Shown here: positions 1 through 8,838 of the stretch, one piece after another
Layout: each line of letters starts with the position of its first letter
How positions within the stretch are numbered: the first letter of the stretch is position 1
Assembly (NCBI GenBank): GCA_046349315.1
Contig: JAXMCQ010000004.1
Coordinates: forward strand, 1-64,000
Length of the DNA stretch: 64,000 bases
Direction: 5' to 3'
Source of the DNA: JAEUMG01 sp046349315
Lineage (GTDB): Bacteria > Pseudomonadota > Alphaproteobacteria > Rhizobiales > Aestuariivirgaceae
Notes under the pieces: generated by a model
What the model was told of the DNA's origin: nothing
Database searches by the model: none
The model's input: only the letters and a program-made list of their open reading frames with translations
Program-made: the position numbers and the translations under genes

Positions 1-1
1 A

Positions 2-766
2 ATGAACTGGGAATTGGCCATCGAAAGCAAACGCGTACCGCTCTTGGGCGTCGTCTTGGCGCTGTTTGCCGAGATCGGGCTGACTGAGGGTGGCACCGTC
101 GAGCGCATAGCGAGGCCGCTCCACCGGTTTATCCTCTCAAGATTGCGGTCGGCGGAATCAGCGGTGAGACGGCTCATCGTCGCCGCGGCGCGTGACATCG
201 TGCTCGAGCATAAGCCCCGGCGTCCGGCTTCGGGGAAGCCAAGGACCTCCAGCGCAGACAAGACCAAGGCCGAAGCTGAAGGTGAAGGCGAAGCCAAGCG
301 GAAACGCCGGCCCTTATTCAACCTCTTCGATGCGCTCAGGCGCCAGGGCCGCCGGTTCAAGAAGAAGCCCCGTGGCCCTGAGCCCCGTATCACCTTCTTC
401 GATGACCCCGATCCCCGGGCTCCCATCTTCCGCCTGTTCGGCCAGCAACCGCCCACTGCTCCAGCTCCGCCACCCGTCCCTGAGCAGAAAGTCATCATCG
501 ACGACGGCATGGTCAGTGCCAGGCATCTGGTCCGCCGGCTCCTCGCCGTCCTGGACGCGGTTCAGGACATCCCGCGCCACGCCATGCGGCTTGCCCGCTG
601 GGACGCCAAACCCTTCGACGAGCGCCGTCCTGAGCGCTCCGGCCCCTTGCGCTCCGGAAGGCCTCCCGGATACCGCCAGCGCAACATCCACGAGGTCGAC
701 CAGATCCTCAAAGACTGCGACTGGCTCGCGCGCCTCGGAAACCCGCCGCGCGACGACACGTCTTAG
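2..766 (+). CDS. Hypothetical basic protein, possibly 5'-truncated
   Basis: This is an unrecognised protein of 254 residues if translation begins at the first ATG. Only one base precedes that ATG, so no ribosome site can be judged and the true start may lie outside the window. The N-terminal third has a weakly hydrophobic stretch. The centre (about residues 70-125) is Lys/Arg/Glu-rich and probably disordered, followed by a Pro-rich linker near residues 148-160. The C-terminal part ends in an Arg-rich segment (RPPGYRQR) and a short helical tail. No enzyme motif is visible. GC-rich codon use like that of its neighbours supports it as a gene. The function is unknown. Confidence 0.55.
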   Translation: MNWELAIESKRVPLLGVVLALFAEIGLTEGGTVERIARPLHRFILSRLRSAESAVRRLIVAAARDIVLEHKPRRPASGKPRTSSADKTKAEAEGEGEAKRKRRPLFNLFDALRRQGRRFKKKPRGPEPRITFFDDPDPRAPIFRLFGQQPPTAPAPPPVPEQKVIIDDGMVSARHLVRRLLAVLDAVQDIPRHAMRLARWDAKPFDERRPERSGPLRSGRPPGYRQRNIHEVDQILKDCDWLARLGNPPRDDTS

Positions 767-784
767 GGCCAATCCGCCGCAACT

Positions 785-1165
785 CTCCATGGGCGGGCTC
801 GACCCGCCCATCCAGTCTGGATGGCAGGCTCAAGGCCTGCCATGGAGAGATAAATATTGCCCCCATCCTTCGAGGCAGCGCTCCCGCTCGCACCTCGGGA
901 CGTGGGGTGTTTTTTATGAACTCACGGTCTTTTCCCCTCGCCCCGCGCAAGCGGGGGTGAGCTGCGACGGCGCAGCCGGCAAATCGCTCCAGTGGAACGA
1001 TTTGAGTAGCGAACGCCCCGAGCAGAGGCGAGGGGCCGGTCAGGTGGCGCGCATGCGCCGGGTGAGGGGCAAGCGGTCATGGCGAGAAGCGCCCCTCATC
1101 CGCCCTGCGGGCACCTTCTCCCCGCAAGCGGGGAGAAGGAGAACTGGCATGACGGTCTGTGTACG
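785..1165. repeat. Intergenic palindromic repeat cluster
   Basis: The 472 bases between the first gene and the CYTH-CHAD gene hold no convincing ORF but several short inverted repeats. Examples are GGCGGGCTCGACCCGCC near 792, the arms around GCAGGCTCAAGGCCTGC near 826, and CCCCGC-AAGC-GGGG near 1122. Bases 958-1017 match 57306-57365 at 54 of 60 positions, so this is a dispersed repeat family rather than chance palindromes. The two genes here converge, so the hairpins may also help termination on both strands. Confidence 0.6.
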
Positions 1166-1238
1166 GATCCAACGCGCCAAGCTTTCGAGCTTTCTCTGGC
1201 ATGACGGTTCGCGTGCGGATCATATTGGAGATATGTTG

Positions 1239-2759
1239 TCATCCCTTCCGCCACTCCAGCCAGAAGGGCTTGATCTCAGCGAGCTTCACCATCGCCTTCA
1301 GGGCTTTGTGCAATTCCGCCTTATGGTCGACGGGAGACGCCGCGACGAGACGTTCGGCTTCCGCCTCGCCTACGATCTCGATGAGAAACCGGCTGAACGT
1401 CACCTCATCCTGGAGGAGGCCCAGCGCCTTCTGGACCTTCTCCAGCTGGCGGATCAACTCGTCGGAGCGCCGCTTCGCTTCCTTGCCGGCAAGCACTGTT
1501 TCGAAGAATTCGCTCATATAGCGGAGTTTCTTGGCGGCGATCCGCACCCGGTGGCGTTCAGGGGCATCGAGCGCTTCGAGATCGCGCGCGCGTTTGAGCA
1601 ATCTTTTGAAACGCTGCGCCAGCAGTTTCCGCGCGGCCTGCCGCACCGGCGCCGACAGGGGACGCGCTCTGGCCTTGCTCCAGCTTGCCGCATCGAGGGC
1701 GCCGGCGAGATCGATGAGCAACAGACGCATGCGGCTTGAGGCGAGGCCATCGGCAAGCGCCTTGCGCGCTTCAGTTCGCCGCGCCGCGATGGCCCGGCCG
1801 GCTTGAGATTTGGGATCGATCGAAAATTCGCTCATCAGCACGTCGCAATCACGCGCCGCACCAAGAAGGTCCGAAAGCCATTTGAGTTCGGCTGCCAGTT
1901 TCTCGATGCGCGGATGTTCAATGAGTGGCGCGAAGAGACTAAAGGCGGCGCGCAAGCGGCGAATGGCGATGCGCGCCTGATGCACGCCTTCGATATCATC
2001 GCTGTTGCCGATCGCGGCTTCGTTCAGCATGAAGTCGTGAAGGCAGGTGCGTGCGATGGCGAGAAATGCATCGAGCCCCGCCATCCCGGCAGACAATGCC
2101 GGCGTGCTTGCCCGTTTTGGCTTTCCCCAATCGCCGGCAAGCAAATGCTGGCCACGCTCCGATTTGGCGATGAAGCTCAGACGCAAGGGTGCCGAAGCGG
2201 CGAGCTTGCGCGCCAGGACGAGGAGATCGCTGCGCTTGCCCTCCTTCAACTCAAGCTCAAGTTCCGCAATCGGCACTTTGCCGGTTCCGGCCTCGATCGT
2301 GCCGACATCAAGGGATGCTTCGATGCGCGATGAACCCTGCGCAATCAAGGCCCTGGTGCGGGTGACGCGCGAAGTATAGATCGGCCGCAAACGCGATGTG
2401 TCGCTACCGAGGACCGCGCCGGCCGGCGATGCGGCAATGTCCGTTGCGGTGAACTTGCTCTTCGCGATGCGCCGCTCCCATTCGCCGCGATCGATCCGGG
2501 CCTCGAGCGTCTTGACGGTCAGCAAGTGCTGGCGGGCATCGCTGCGCAGGCGCAAGGTGAGGCCCGCCTTTTCAAGGCGCCGGTCGGGCATGTCGTAATA
2601 GACCGAAACGAGTTTTGCAGGCCTGGCTCGCGCGAGGGCCGGGCCAACCACCGGCAAAGCCTTGATGCTTTCGCGTGCTTGCGGATCGAGCAGCAGCTTG
2701 AGTTCGATCTCCCGCGCGTCGGCGGCGGGGGTTTTCGGCTTTCGGGGAGCCTTCGGCAT
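1239..2759 (-). CDS. CYTH-CHAD domain protein (inorganic triphosphatase-like)
   Basis: This 506-residue protein has an N-terminal CYTH domain (about residues 15-215) and a C-terminal CHAD domain (about 225-500). The CYTH signature E17-x-E19-x-K21 is present, and acidic and basic residues that line the triphosphate tunnel follow. CHAD is a helical, His- and Arg-rich module that binds polyphosphate; conserved patches here include VHQARIAIRRLR and HRVRIAAKKLRYMSEFF. Proteins of this architecture usually hydrolyse inorganic tripolyphosphate or associate with polyphosphate granules, and they are cytoplasmic. The gene stands alone with a repeat-rich spacer on its 3' side. The start is the ATG just ahead of the basic N-terminal tail. 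Confidence 0.85.
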   Translation of the reverse strand: MPKAPRKPKTPAADAREIELKLLLDPQARESIKALPVVGPALARARPAKLVSVYYDMPDRRLEKAGLTLRLRSDARQHLLTVKTLEARIDRGEWERRIAKSKFTATDIAASPAGAVLGSDTSRLRPIYTSRVTRTRALIAQGSSRIEASLDVGTIEAGTGKVPIAELELELKEGKRSDLLVLARKLAASAPLRLSFIAKSERGQHLLAGDWGKPKRASTPALSAGMAGLDAFLAIARTCLHDFMLNEAAIGNSDDIEGVHQARIAIRRLRAAFSLFAPLIEHPRIEKLAAELKWLSDLLGAARDCDVLMSEFSIDPKSQAGRAIAARRTEARKALADGLASSRMRLLLIDLAGALDAASWSKARARPLSAPVRQAARKLLAQRFKRLLKRARDLEALDAPERHRVRIAAKKLRYMSEFFETVLAGKEAKRRSDELIRQLEKVQKALGLLQDEVTFSRFLIEIVGEAEAERLVAASPVDHKAELHKALKAMVKLAEIKPFWLEWRKG

Positions 2760-2884
2760 AGCGGTGGCATTCTATCGCAAGCCGCCGCGGCGCGTCGAAT
2801 CGCTTCGCCAAGTTTCGTTAGTAAACACTCCTCACCTAGAGGTGCAGCGCCCTAGGCGACGCTTCGAAGGATGGCATGGTTCGG

Positions 2885-2914
2885 GGCCCGCTACGCGGGC
2901 GCCTCACCATGAGG
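2885..2914. terminator. Hairpins downstream of the aminotransferase
   Basis: Two adjacent inverted repeats, GCCCGC-TAC-GCGGGC and CCTCA-CCA-TGAGG, lie immediately after the stop of the minus-strand aminotransferase gene. There is no clear T-run, so this could be a weak terminator or another member of the local palindromic repeats. Confidence 0.4.
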
Positions 2915-2918
2915 TGTG

Positions 2919-4091
2919 TTAGTTAAGCCTCCGCGCGAGATTGACGATGCGGGTCGCGGCCTCGGCGAGCGCTGCCTCATCGACAGTGAGCGCGACGCGC
3001 AAATGACCAGCACCGCCTTCGCCGAAGCTCTCCCCCGGCATGGTCACGACATTCTCCTCGTCCAGCAGGCGTGCGGCGAAGGCTTCGCCCGAGAGTCCGG
3101 TGCGGCGGACATCGACCATGATGAACATGCCGCCTTCCGGCATGCGCGCAACGATCCCCGGCGCGTTGGAGAGCCCTGAGACGAAGGCGCGGGCGCGGGC
3201 GCGGTAAGCCTCGCGCATCCGGTCGACTTCCGGGAAATGATGGGTCAACGCGTGTGCGGTCACGTCTTCGAGGAAGGGCTGCGAGCCGAACAGCATTGTC
3301 TCGGCCAGGGGCAAGAGCCGGTCGGAGAATTCTTGCGAGCCCACAGCCCAACCGCAGCGAAAGCCCGGCATGGCATGGGACTTCGACAGTGAGGAAACGA
3401 CGATGGTGCGCTCGCGCAGATCCGGATTGTCGAAGGGCGAGGCGAAGGCGACGCCGAAAGTAAGGTCGGCATAGACCTCATCGCAGAGGATCCACAGATC
3501 ATGCTCACGGCAGACCTGGCCGATCGCGGCAATCTCGGCGGCGGAGAGCACGGCACCGGTCGGATTGTTGGGCGTGTTGAGAAGAAGGACGCGGGAATTG
3601 GGTGTCACATGGGCGCGCAGTTCCTTGGCCGTCAGATGGAAACCGTCTTCAGGAAGAGTGCGGATGGGAACGAATTTGGCACCGCTCGCGGCGATGACGC
3701 CCTCATAGGTCGCGTAATAGGGATCGGGCATGAGGATATCGCAGCCTTCCTCGGCAATGGTCATCATCGCAGCGAAGAGCGCGGTCTGCGTTCCGGGCAG
3801 GAAGGTCACCTGCTCGGGTGATACCTCGTGGCCGGAGCGCTTGCTGTAATGGGTGGCGATGGCGCGCAGCACTTCCGGCTCGCCGCGGCCATTGGAATAG
3901 CGGGTACGCCCGGCAGCGATCCGTTCCTCGATCATGCCGACAAGCGACGCCGGCGGATGGAAGTCGGGCTCGCCGATCGACAGCATGATCATCTCATGGC
4001 CCGACGCCTGACGGCGCTTGCCTTCGATGTGAACAGCCCATTTGTCGGAGCCCAGTCCGTGCAACCGGTCCGTTATCTTTGCGTAACGCAT
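2919..4091 (-). CDS. aruH: Class I aminotransferase, AruH-like (arginine:pyruvate transaminase)
   Basis: This 390-residue PLP enzyme of fold type I has the NNPTG motif (175-179), the cofactor aspartate D204 in CDEVY and the Schiff-base lysine K237 in SSLSKSHAM. Compared from memory with Pseudomonas aeruginosa AruH, it shares the MRY start, SLSKSHAM, MREAYR and the C-terminal GGMFxMVDxRxTGLS block, and has nearly the same length. AruH transfers the amino group of L-arginine to pyruvate and makes 2-ketoarginine. The window also encodes DauA- and AruI-like enzymes for the same intermediate, which supports the assignment. Other aspartate-family aminotransferases look similar, so the substrate is inferred. 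It acts in the cytoplasm. The gene is monocistronic or paired with the EamA transporter upstream. Confidence 0.65.
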   Translation of the reverse strand: MRYAKITDRLHGLGSDKWAVHIEGKRRQASGHEMIMLSIGEPDFHPPASLVGMIEERIAAGRTRYSNGRGEPEVLRAIATHYSKRSGHEVSPEQVTFLPGTQTALFAAMMTIAEEGCDILMPDPYYATYEGVIAASGAKFVPIRTLPEDGFHLTAKELRAHVTPNSRVLLLNTPNNPTGAVLSAAEIAAIGQVCREHDLWILCDEVYADLTFGVAFASPFDNPDLRERTIVVSSLSKSHAMPGFRCGWAVGSQEFSDRLLPLAETMLFGSQPFLEDVTAHALTHHFPEVDRMREAYRARARAFVSGLSNAPGIVARMPEGGMFIMVDVRRTGLSGEAFAARLLDEENVVTMPGESFGEGGAGHLRVALTVDEAALAEAATRIVNLARRLN

Positions 4092-4154
4092 CAGGAATCC
4101 TCAGTCTGGCGCCGCTTCTAGCGCAAGCGATCGGCAGGCGTCGAGACGGGTGGC

Positions 4155-5099
4155 TCAGGCGGGTTTGGCGCGCCGGGAGGAATGCGTCGCGACAAGCCAG
4201 CCGGCGAGGCTGATGAGGATCATGCCGCCGATGGTCAATGGACCCGGCGTCTCGGAGAAGAAGACATAGCCCCAGATCGCCGCTGAAATCAGATAGGCAT
4301 AATCGAAGGTCGCGATGATCTGCGGCGGGGCGATCTGATAGGCACGGGCGACGCCGGCGAAATAGGCCGCCGAGAGCACGCCGAGCAAGGCCATGACGCC
4401 CCATTCCTTGAGGCCCATCGGCATCCAGTCGCCGAGCAGGAAGGGAAAGGCTGCCTTGGTTTCGGATGCCAGGCCAAGGGCAGCCAGAAGGACCGTGGCG
4501 ATGATGCCGGTAGCGACAAAACAGACGTGCAAGGCGAGGCCAAGGGCCAAGGGCGCCTCGTCGCGGCATTTGCTGCGGGTCAGGACCATCGCGAGCGCAT
4601 AGAAGGCGGCGCACAGCAGTGGCAGGATCGTAAACCAGGAAAAGGCGTCGGTGCCTGGCCGGACGATGGCCGCAACGCCCAGGAAGCCGATCAACACGCC
4701 CGCCCATTGCAAAGGCGTCACCGGCTCCTTCAGGAGCGCCGCCGACAAAAGCGCGATCATGATCGGTCCGGTGTAGGCGGCGGCTGCCGCAGCCGACAGA
4801 GGAATGACCGGCAATGAGGCGTAGAAGGTGATCCAGGCGAGAACCAGGAGGACGCTGCGGATCACGACCCAGCCCGGGCGGCGGGGCAGCATCGGGATCG
4901 ACAAGGCCCGCAACAGCACCACCAGGAGAATGACGGCGGAAAGCGAGCGGGCCGTGAAAATCTGCCAGATGGTGAGGTCGGCGCTTACCCGTTTCACGAC
5001 GGCGTCGGCAAAGGCCATGGTAACGACCGAGGCCAGGATGAGACCGACCCCCAATGCAGTCTGGTCCGCCCGTGCCGGTGCAGCTTCCGACGTCGCCAT
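4155..5099 (-). CDS. EamA-family (DMT) inner-membrane transporter
   Basis: This 314-residue protein consists of about ten hydrophobic segments arranged as two EamA repeats, typical of drug/metabolite transporters. A short hydrophilic N-terminus precedes the first helix (LGVGLILASVVTMAFADAVV). The C-terminus ends with a basic tail (SSRRAKPA), as expected for a cytoplasmic end. The gene lies 63 bases upstream of the AruH-like aminotransferase on the same strand, so co-transcription and export of an amino acid or metabolite are possible. The substrate cannot be predicted from sequence. Confidence 0.85.
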   Translation of the reverse strand: MATSEAAPARADQTALGVGLILASVVTMAFADAVVKRVSADLTIWQIFTARSLSAVILLVVLLRALSIPMLPRRPGWVVIRSVLLVLAWITFYASLPVIPLSAAAAAAYTGPIMIALLSAALLKEPVTPLQWAGVLIGFLGVAAIVRPGTDAFSWFTILPLLCAAFYALAMVLTRSKCRDEAPLALGLALHVCFVATGIIATVLLAALGLASETKAAFPFLLGDWMPMGLKEWGVMALLGVLSAAYFAGVARAYQIAPPQIIATFDYAYLISAAIWGYVFFSETPGPLTIGGMILISLAGWLVATHSSRRAKPA

Positions 5100-5419
5100 T
5101 GTTCCCTCCGCCCGCGACTCGCAGGCTAAGGACAGCCTGCATCAGTTGCGTGTTGGAAGGCGGCAGGAACCGGCAGGGTGCGACAGAGCGCGCAGGCAAC
5201 CAGGGCGCTCGGCCATCCTGCCTTCACAATTGCCCGTTAAGCGCGCAACGCAAGTCCTCATGACAAAAGTTTAGTCAGTGCAGGGCTTTACAAACCGATC
5301 AGGGCATTACATGCTGCAACGCAGTGTGATGCCTTGGGAAGCGTCCACTAAGTCATTGAATTGCGTAAGAGAACTGGCGCCCTAGGGCGTTAGCGACTGC
5401 GAGAGAGGGTGTTCTTCGA
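5100..5419. promoter_or_regulatory. Divergent intergenic region between EamA gene and opgG
   Basis: These 320 bases separate divergent genes and must hold both promoters. The stretch 5255-5370 is less GC-rich than the coding DNA. A perfect 12-bp palindrome CGCCCTAGGGCG lies at 5378-5389, about 30 bases before the opgG start, and could be an operator. A purine-rich GAGAGAGGG just before 5411 can serve as ribosome site. No RNA gene or ORF is apparent. Confidence 0.4.
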
Positions 5420-6964
5420 ATGAGGCCGACGCGCCGCGCGCTGGTGAAAACCGTCGCAGGACACCTCGCCTTGCTTGCGCTTATGGGCCGGAACGGCGTT
5501 TCGCCGGCATCCGCGGCGACGGAATTATTCCAGCCGGCCGAACCTTTCCCGGAAGATTTCGTCGTCAATCTCGCCCGCGACCGCGCCAAGCAGCCGTTTG
5601 TCGATGCCAAAGTGGCGATTCCCGACAATTGGCAGTCGCTGACCTTCGACCAGTATCGCGACATCCGTTTCGACATTAACAAATCGATCTGGCGCGGGGC
5701 GCCGCACGGTTTTTCGATCGACCTGCTCCATACCGGTTTTTTCTATTCGACCCCGGTCGACATCTATGTCGTCTCGGGCGGCCAGCAATCGCGCATCAAT
5801 TACCTGCCCGATCTCTTCACCTTCGGGCCTTTGGTGCCGAAGCCGCCCAGCGATCTCGATCTCCATTATTCGGGTTTCCGATTGCGCTACCCGATCAATG
5901 GCAAGGACTATTTCGACGAATTCGCGGTGTTCCAGGGCGCCTCCTATTTCCGGGCCATCGCCAAGGGCCAGATTTACGGGCTTTCGGCGCGCGGACTTGC
6001 CATCGATACCGGCCAGCCGCAGGGCGAGGAGTTTCCGTTCTTTCGCGCCTTCTGGATCGAGGAGCCGCCGGCGGCGGCGGCCACCGTGCGGATCTATGCA
6101 TTGCTTGATTCACCCTCGGCGACGGGCGCCTACCGGTTCAACATCACGCCCGGCGAAATCACCCAGATGGATGTCGAAGTCTCGATCTTCCCGCGCCGCG
6201 ATCTCGAGCATGCGGGCTTTGCGCCGCTCACCAGCATGTATCTCTTCGACGAGTTGGGGCGCGCAAGTTTTGACGATTACCGCCCGGCCGTCCATGATTC
6301 TGACGGATTGATGATGTTGACTGGTGCGGGTGAATGGATCTGGCGCCCGCTGGCCAATCCCAAGACACTGCAGGTGAGCGCCTTTTCCGACCTCAACCCG
6401 AAGGGGTTCGGACTGATGCAGCGCAAACGCCATTATGGCGATTTCCTCGATCTTGAATCGAAATACGAGCGTCGCCCGAGCCTGTGGGTCGAGCCTTTCG
6501 GCGCCTGGGGCGAGGGCGCGATCGAGCTCTACGAGATCCCTTCGCGCATGGAAGTGAACGACAATATCGTCGCCTTCTGGCGGCCGCGCGAGAAGATCGC
6601 CCAGGGCTCCGAGTTCAAGATCGCCTACCGGCTCAACTGGGCCGAAGAGTGGCCTCCCCAAAAGCCAGAGAACAAGGCCATGGTCAGGTTCTCAGGCGGC
6701 GGACTCAATGCGCATCAGGACCGCCGATTGTTCGTGATCGATTTTGCCGGCGACAACCTTAATGGCGAGGTGACGCCCGATGTCTCGGCATCGGGGGGCA
6801 AGATTTCCAATATTGTGCTGCAACAAAATCCGCAGGCTGGCGGGGCGCGCCTGACATTCGAATTCGATCCGGACGGTGCGGAACTTGTCGAGTTCAGGAG
6901 CGTTCTCAAACGTGGCGCGGAGCAAATCAGCGAGACATGGTTGTACCGGTGGACGAAGTCCTAA
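5420..6964 (+). CDS. opgG: Periplasmic glucan biosynthesis protein OpgG/OpgD
   Basis: This 514-residue protein is of the MdoG family, which is needed for synthesis and branching of osmoregulated periplasmic glucans. The N-terminus has paired arginines (RR at 5-6), a hydrophobic stretch and an Ala-x-Ala site near residue 34. It is therefore exported, possibly by Tat as OpgD is, although the twin-arginine motif is not canonical. The family's beta-sandwich signature is clear, with FSIDLLHTGFFY, GKDYFDEFAVFQGASYFRA and SMYLFDE. The length matches the family. The stop codon lies inside the opgH gene, so the two are translationally coupled. Confidence 0.92.
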   Translation: MRPTRRALVKTVAGHLALLALMGRNGVSPASAATELFQPAEPFPEDFVVNLARDRAKQPFVDAKVAIPDNWQSLTFDQYRDIRFDINKSIWRGAPHGFSIDLLHTGFFYSTPVDIYVVSGGQQSRINYLPDLFTFGPLVPKPPSDLDLHYSGFRLRYPINGKDYFDEFAVFQGASYFRAIAKGQIYGLSARGLAIDTGQPQGEEFPFFRAFWIEEPPAAAATVRIYALLDSPSATGAYRFNITPGEITQMDVEVSIFPRRDLEHAGFAPLTSMYLFDELGRASFDDYRPAVHDSDGLMMLTGAGEWIWRPLANPKTLQVSAFSDLNPKGFGLMQRKRHYGDFLDLESKYERRPSLWVEPFGAWGEGAIELYEIPSRMEVNDNIVAFWRPREKIAQGSEFKIAYRLNWAEEWPPQKPENKAMVRFSGGGLNAHQDRRLFVIDFAGDNLNGEVTPDVSASGGKISNIVLQQNPQAGGARLTFEFDPDGAELVEFRSVLKRGAEQISETWLYRWTKS

Positions 6965-8838
6965 ACTTCAGGGACATACCCAAGCTCATGCCGACGGAGT
7001 CGCCGCTGGCGATGCCGGCGCAACGCTTCGACTATTGGGCGGCGGGACGTGCGGTTTCGCCAGGACCGGCCAAGCTTGAAACACGGCTGGCACGCCTGTT
7101 CGTCTTCACCCTGACGCTGCTGATCACCGGTATCGGCACCTACGAAATGTATCAGGTGATCAGCCCGTCGGGCGCAACCCGCCTGCAGATCATCTTCGCC
7201 GGCCTATTTGCGATAACCTTCGCCTGGATCGCCTTTGCCTGCGCGAGCGCGGTCTTGGGCTTCTTCCGCCTGTTGTGGCGGCCCAATCCGCCGATCCCCT
7301 TGGCACCGCTTTCCAGGGCAGGGCGCACTGCGCTGCTCATGCCTGTCTATAATGAAAATCCCGAGCGGGTCCTGAACGCACTCGAAGCGATGGCGCGCTC
7401 GCTCATTGCGCATGGCGCAGGCCGCGCCTTCGATATTTTCATTTTGAGCGATACGCGTGAAAGCCGCATCGCGGCCGTCGAGGAAGTGGGTGCAGCGGCG
7501 CTCAAGGCGCGGCTTTCCGGCCGCATCGGCATCTATTACCGCAGGCGGCCCGAGAACAAGCACAAGAAGGCCGGCAATATCGCCGATTTCGTCACCCGCT
7601 GGGGCGCCGCCTATGAATCCATGGTGGTGCTCGATGCCGACAGCCACATGAGCGGCAAGACGCTCATCACCATGGCGCGCGCCATGGGTGCCGATCCCAA
7701 GCTCGGCATCGTCCAGACATTGCCGCTGCTGCATAATCGCTGGACGCTTTATGCGCGGATGCAGCAGTTCGCCGGCCGGGTCTATGGGCCATTGGTCGCC
7801 GCCGGCCTTGCCGCGTGGCACGGCGAGGATGGAAATTACTGGGGCCACAATGCCATCATCCGGGTGCGCGCCTTTGCCGAATGCGCGGGATTGCCTGAAC
7901 TCAAGGGCCGAATACCGTTCGGCGGGCATATTCTGAGCCATGATTTCGTCGAGGCGGCGCTGATCCGGCGCGGCGGCTGGAAGGTCGTCATGTTCCCGCA
8001 GCTCGGCGGATCCTATGAAGAGACACCGCCGTCGCTTATCGAGCTTGCTGGGCGCGACCGGCGCTGGTGTCAGGGCAATTTGCAGCACATGAAGATCGTC
8101 TTCGCGCGGGGGCTGCATTGGGCGAGCCGCGTGCACTTGATCCAGGGCATCATGTCCTACCTTGCCTCGCCCTTGTGGTTCCTGCTGCTGGTAACAGGCT
8201 TCGTGCTCGCTGTGGTCGCGAAGTATACCGAGCCCAATTACTTCCCCGAAGGCTTCTCGCTCTTCCCGGTCTGGCCGGTCTTCGATCCCGACCAGGCGCT
8301 CGAGCTCTTCCTCTTCACCGCGGTCGTGCTTTACCTGCCGAAAGTTTTCGGCATCATCCTCGCCCTGCGCGACAAGCGGTTGCGCAAAGGCTGCGGCGGC
8401 GTTGCAGGGCTGCTGCGCAGTCTTGGCGCTGAGGTTTTACTGTCAGCCCTATTGTCGCCGGTCATGATGCTCATCCAGTCGCGCTTCGTCGCCGATGTCT
8501 TCCTCGGGCGCGATTCAGGCTGGAATGCCCAGACGCGCGAAGATGTCGGCGTGACCTTCATGCAGGCGCTGCGGGCGCACTGGCTGCACACGCTGGCCGG
8601 TATCGCGGCGGGCGTGCTTGCGTTCAGCATTTCCTGGACGACCTTCGCCTGGTTCTCGCCGATCGTCGCAGGCCTTCTTTTGTCGATTCCGATCTCGTGG
8701 CTCAGCGGCCGCATGGGCCTGGGGGTCGCGGCCTATCACGGCAACATCTTCCGAATCCCCGAGGAACGTGCTCCAGTCAGCAAAACCGAAAGGGCGGCAA
8801 CGCCCCAAACGGTGCGCCGGCTGGAGGCTGCAGAGTGA
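6937..8838 (+). CDS. opgH: Glucans biosynthesis glucosyltransferase OpgH
   Basis: This 633-residue inner-membrane GT2 glycosyltransferase polymerises the beta-1,2-glucan backbone from UDP-glucose. Two N-terminal membrane helices (about 50-110) precede a cytoplasmic catalytic domain with PVYNENPERV, the DxD-type VVLDADS, GHNAIIR and the QxxRW-type RDRRWCQGN. Several C-terminal membrane helices follow. It is shorter than the enterobacterial protein, mainly at both ends. The ATG at 6937 overlaps opgG by 28 bases; the in-frame ATG at 6988 is an alternative start. The gene also overlaps the following mttB-like gene at GTGA. Confidence 0.92.
   Translation: MVVPVDEVLNFRDIPKLMPTESPLAMPAQRFDYWAAGRAVSPGPAKLETRLARLFVFTLTLLITGIGTYEMYQVISPSGATRLQIIFAGLFAITFAWIAFACASAVLGFFRLLWRPNPPIPLAPLSRAGRTALLMPVYNENPERVLNALEAMARSLIAHGAGRAFDIFILSDTRESRIAAVEEVGAAALKARLSGRIGIYYRRRPENKHKKAGNIADFVTRWGAAYESMVVLDADSHMSGKTLITMARAMGADPKLGIVQTLPLLHNRWTLYARMQQFAGRVYGPLVAAGLAAWHGEDGNYWGHNAIIRVRAFAECAGLPELKGRIPFGGHILSHDFVEAALIRRGGWKVVMFPQLGGSYEETPPSLIELAGRDRRWCQGNLQHMKIVFARGLHWASRVHLIQGIMSYLASPLWFLLLVTGFVLAVVAKYTEPNYFPEGFSLFPVWPVFDPDQALELFLFTAVVLYLPKVFGIILALRDKRLRKGCGGVAGLLRSLGAEVLLSALLSPVMMLIQSRFVADVFLGRDSGWNAQTREDVGVTFMQALRAHWLHTLAGIAAGVLAFSISWTTFAWFSPIVAGLLLSIPISWLSGRMGLGVAAYHGNIFRIPEERAPVSKTERAATPQTVRRLEAAE

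Noticed and set aside
8697..8834. Upstream ATG for the MttB-like gene
   Set aside because: The 46 added residues are encoded wholly inside opgH and are Arg/Gly-rich with no homology; GTG at 8835 has a good ribosome site.
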